7,543 nt of DNA from Lentisphaeria bacterium (GTDB lineage: Bacteria > Verrucomicrobiota > Lentisphaeria > Oligosphaerales > Oligosphaeraceae), in NCBI GenBank assembly GCA_024405235.1, contig JAKSPA010000069.1, forward strand, positions 1 to 7,543, read 5' to 3'. The notes beneath the pieces were generated by a model. The model was not told the DNA's origin and ran no database searches. It was given only the letters and a program-made list of their open reading frames with translations. The translations under genes and the position numbers were made by a program. The stretch's first letter is position 1. Each line of letters opens with the position of its first letter. Positions 5,564 to 7,543 of the stretch are shown here, in pieces.

Positions 5564-7288
5564 ATGACCAAGCAGGATTACGACAACAAGACACTTCAGG
5601 CCGATGTCATCGTCATAGGCGGCGGTCTGGCTGGCATGTGCGCGGCAGTGTCTTCTGCACGCAATGGCGCGAAGACCATCCTAATACAGGATCGTCCCAT
5701 GCCAGGCGGAAATTCCTCCAGTGAAATTCGCATGTGGATATGTGGTTCGCAGGATCCGGATTTCAGAGAAGGCGGCCTGCTTGAAGAACTCAAGCTTGCG
5801 AACTACTATTACAATCCGACGCTGAAATACACTCTTTGGGATCATGTCATGCGTGATTTCCTCGAAAACGAGCCAAATCTGGAGTGCTATTTCAATACGA
5901 CTGTTTTGGATACTGTCTGCGATGGCAATAAAATCACTTCCGTGCTTGCATGGGGACTCACCGACTATATCGTCTATGAATTCAGAGGCAAGTTGTTCAT
6001 CGACTGCTCCGGCGATTCCATTCTGGCGCCAAGCAGCGGCGCTGAATATGTGCATGGACGCGAAGACAAACAGGCCTTCAACGAACCATGGGCGATGGAA
6101 GAGGCCGATTCGCGCACGATGGGCAGTTCGATTATCATGCAGTTGAGAAAGACGGGAAGCAATCGCCCCTTCAAGGCGCCTGCATGGGCATATCACTACA
6201 CCGACGAAACCGTTCCGCGACAGGATCTTGCAAAACCGGGCGACAATTTCTGGTGGTTGGAATTCGGCGGCATCGTCAACACTATCAAAGATGCGCGCGA
6301 AATCAACAAGGAACTCACCAGAATTGCTCTTGGCTATTGGGAATACATCAAGAACCATCCCGATGGCCGTGGCAATGGCTGGACGCTGGATTGGCTTGGT
6401 TCGCTGCCTGGCAAGCGTGAAAGCCGTCGTTATGTGGGCGACTATGTTCTCACGCAGAATGATACGGTGAGTTACAGGACTTTCGATGATGCGGTTGCAT
6501 ACGGCGCATGGCTCGTGGACGACCATCATCCGGAAGCCATCTACAACGATGGCGAACCGAACCGCACGCAGAGGCTCAAGCCTGGATACCATGTCCCGTA
6601 TCGCTGCTTCTATTCAAGGAATGTTTCCAATCTGATGTTCGCGGGACGCAATGTCTCCGTAACGCATCTTGCGTTGAGTTCAGTGCGAGTCATGGCGACT
6701 TGCGCCATGTTCGGACAGGCGGCGGGAACCGCAGCGGCAATTGCGATCCGCTACGGATGTCTGCCGCGCGAAGTAGGCGAAAAGCATATTGAGGAAGTCC
6801 AGCAGCTGCTTGTCATGCAGGATCAGTTCATTCCTGGCATATCTTTGAAGCACAATGCTGCGGCATTGAATGGCACGCCGTCGGATGCGCGACTGACTGA
6901 TGGAATGGATCGCGAGTTTGCCACGGAGCCGAATGCGCATTCGATTCTTCTGCGACAGGGCGAGCACTGCAGCTATAACTTCAAGAGCACGACGGCTGTC
7001 GGTGGCGTTCGTCTCGTGTGGGACAGCAATTTTGAAGACGACAAGAGAATGCGTTGCGACGAAGGCGATGACTTGCATCAACTTGCATCAAGTCTTGCGA
7101 AAGCCTTCAAAGTCGAAGTGCTTTCAGAGGGCGTCTGGAAGACGGTCTTCGAGACAGAGGACAACTACAAACGGCTGAACTTAATTCATTTCGATGCAAT
7201 GCAGGCAGATGAGATTCGCGTTACTCTTACGGCCGAACGTTGTGCGGGCGAAGCTGCACGGCTCTTTGCTTTCGAACCGGTGGACTGA
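5564..7288 (+). CDS. Cytoplasmic FAD-dependent oxidoreductase (PF12831 type) with C-terminal beta-sandwich-like domain
   Basis: The 574-residue protein binds FAD through an N-terminal Rossmann fold: VIVIGGGLAGMCAA (15-28) gives the GxGxxG loop, and Asp43 in LIQDRPMPGGN is placed to bind the ribose. The PGGNSSSEIRMW block (47-58), FIDCSGDS (145-152), GAEYVHGRE (159-167), and NLMFAGRNVSVTHLALSSVR (356-375) with FGQAAGTAAA (383-392) are typical of the FAD_oxidored family. Residues about 440-574 form an extra domain (LTDGMDREF, VGGVRLVWDS, FKVEVL, IRVTL) with the look of a discoidin/F5-8-like beta-sandwich. There is no signal peptide, so it is cytoplasmic unless exported by another route. The substrate is unknown; family members are often found beside carbohydrate-active enzymes and are sometimes misnamed xanthan lyase. 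The gene is separated from the DUF4838 gene by 114 bases, and may share its transcript or have its own. Confidence 0.87.
   Translation: MTKQDYDNKTLQADVIVIGGGLAGMCAAVSSARNGAKTILIQDRPMPGGNSSSEIRMWICGSQDPDFREGGLLEELKLANYYYNPTLKYTLWDHVMRDFLENEPNLECYFNTTVLDTVCDGNKITSVLAWGLTDYIVYEFRGKLFIDCSGDSILAPSSGAEYVHGREDKQAFNEPWAMEEADSRTMGSSIIMQLRKTGSNRPFKAPAWAYHYTDETVPRQDLAKPGDNFWWLEFGGIVNTIKDAREINKELTRIALGYWEYIKNHPDGRGNGWTLDWLGSLPGKRESRRYVGDYVLTQNDTVSYRTFDDAVAYGAWLVDDHHPEAIYNDGEPNRTQRLKPGYHVPYRCFYSRNVSNLMFAGRNVSVTHLALSSVRVMATCAMFGQAAGTAAAIAIRYGCLPREVGEKHIEEVQQLLVMQDQFIPGISLKHNAAALNGTPSDARLTDGMDREFATEPNAHSILLRQGEHCSYNFKSTTAVGGVRLVWDSNFEDDKRMRCDEGDDLHQLASSLAKAFKVEVLSEGVWKTVFETEDNYKRLNLIHFDAMQADEIRVTLTAERCAGEAARLFAFEPVD
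7071..7090 (+). repeat. Perfect 10-base tandem duplication inside the oxidoreductase gene
   Basis: ACTTGCATCA is present twice in direct tandem, coding within residues 503-509 (DLHQLAS). Because the unit is not a multiple of three, gain or loss of one copy would shift the frame and destroy the last 60-70 residues. The present frame looks right on both sides, with family-like sequence before and after. Confidence 0.6.
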
Positions 7289-7319
7289 TCTATAGAATTC
7301 CCAGAGAACCTGTCTTGTG

Positions 7320-7340
7320 CCCGCGAATACCATTCGCGGG
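7320..7340 (+). terminator. Perfect 9-bp GC-rich hairpin after the oxidoreductase gene
   Basis: CCCGCGAAT (7320-7328) and ATTCGCGGG (7332-7340) pair perfectly around an ACC loop, 31 bases after the stop codon. On this strand it is followed by six A, not T, so it is not a classical intrinsic terminator. Its ends, CCCGC and GCGGGA, match those of the hairpin after the prepilin pair, suggesting that both are the same kind of transcript-end signal. Confidence 0.5.
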
Positions 7341-7356
7341 AAAAAACGCAAAAGTT

Positions 7357-7374
7357 CGCGCGCGTGCGCGCGCA
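7357..7374 (+). other. Alternating pyrimidine-purine tract (CG repeat), possible Z-DNA or hairpin
   Basis: Eighteen bases alternate strictly pyrimidine-purine, with C-G steps except for one T-G and a final C-A. Such tracts can adopt left-handed DNA under negative supercoiling; the tract can also fold into a 6-bp hairpin with a four-base loop. It lies between the hairpin at 7320-7340 and the next gene start at 7404, in a gap whose last 25 bases are AT-rich. Function is unknown. Confidence 0.45.
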
Positions 7375-7403
7375 GAGATTCCTAATTAATAATGATTTAG
7401 GCC

Positions 7404-7543
7404 ATGCTCAGAAAAACCATCCTTGCAATATTTGCTGCATTCGCATTAATGGCTGCACAGAGCGTCTTTGATTTTGAGAAGAAGGACGCGATAAGCTCAT
7501 GGAGCGTTCGCACGCCTGGACAGGATACGGTTGAACTGTCGTC
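7404..7543 (+). CDS. Start of a secreted protein, cut by the window end
   Basis: An ATG at 7404 opens a frame with no stop for 46 codons to the end of the window. The N-terminus is a convincing Sec signal peptide: MLRK, then TILAIFAAFALM, with likely cleavage near AAQS (residues 17-20). The mature part begins VFDFEKKDAISSWSVR, a pattern often seen at the start of extracellular beta-sandwich or carbohydrate-binding modules, but too little is visible to name a family. Only a weak TAGG (7398-7401) precedes the start; an alternative ATG at 7392 meets a stop immediately. It may be another member of the polysaccharide gene cluster. Confidence 0.65.
   Translation, partial: MLRKTILAIFAAFALMAAQSVFDFEKKDAISSWSVRTPGQDTVELS

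Noticed and set aside
2287..6592. Other long reverse-strand frames, such as 2287-3213 and 5681-6592
   Set aside because: They are antisense to clear GH16 and FAD oxidoreductase genes with intact motifs; no ribosome binding site or family match was seen.

Overview
The window reads as a stretch of a Lentisphaerota-like genome (Victivallis group or another PVC-superphylum bacterium), probably from a gut or marine polysaccharide degrader. I infer this from the combination of genes: two tandem prepilin-like proteins with an N-terminal FTLIELLVVIAII helix and a C-terminal H-X9-DG motif, a DUF4838 protein and a PF12831-type FAD oxidoreductase. All three families are strongly expanded in that lineage, but no rRNA or other marker gene is present to prove it. 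All recognisable genes are on the plus strand.

Layout. Positions 1-270 are an AT-rich intergenic region. It holds an imperfect direct repeat of 35-40 bases that abuts a sigma70-like promoter (TTGACA, 16 bases, TATCTT), a weak attenuator-like hairpin, and a perfect 10-base tandem duplication just before a good Shine-Dalgarno site. Positions 271-1736 carry two paralogous secreted prepilin-like proteins, 26 bases apart. A strong GC-rich hairpin without a U-tract (1753-1790) follows. Next come a secreted GH16-family beta-glucanase (1891-3054), a secreted DUF4838 protein (3080-5449, 25 bases later), and a cytoplasmic FAD-dependent oxidoreductase with a C-terminal beta-sandwich-like domain (5564-7288). 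The 115-base gap after it holds a perfect 9-bp hairpin and an 18-base alternating C/G tract. A new gene for a signal-peptide-bearing protein starts at 7404 and runs off the window.

How the genes may work together (inference). GH16 would cut a beta-1,3 or mixed-linkage glucan (or a related galactan) outside the cytoplasmic membrane. The DUF4838 protein, distantly related to GH67 alpha-glucuronidases, could trim a decorated sugar, and the cytoplasmic oxidoreductase might act on an imported product. No SusC/SusD pair or transporter is visible. The pseudopilins next door are the unexplained part: they could be surface or secretion-associated partners of the enzymes, or an independent unit isolated by the hairpin. 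No rRNA, tRNA, CRISPR array, insertion sequence or attachment site was found.
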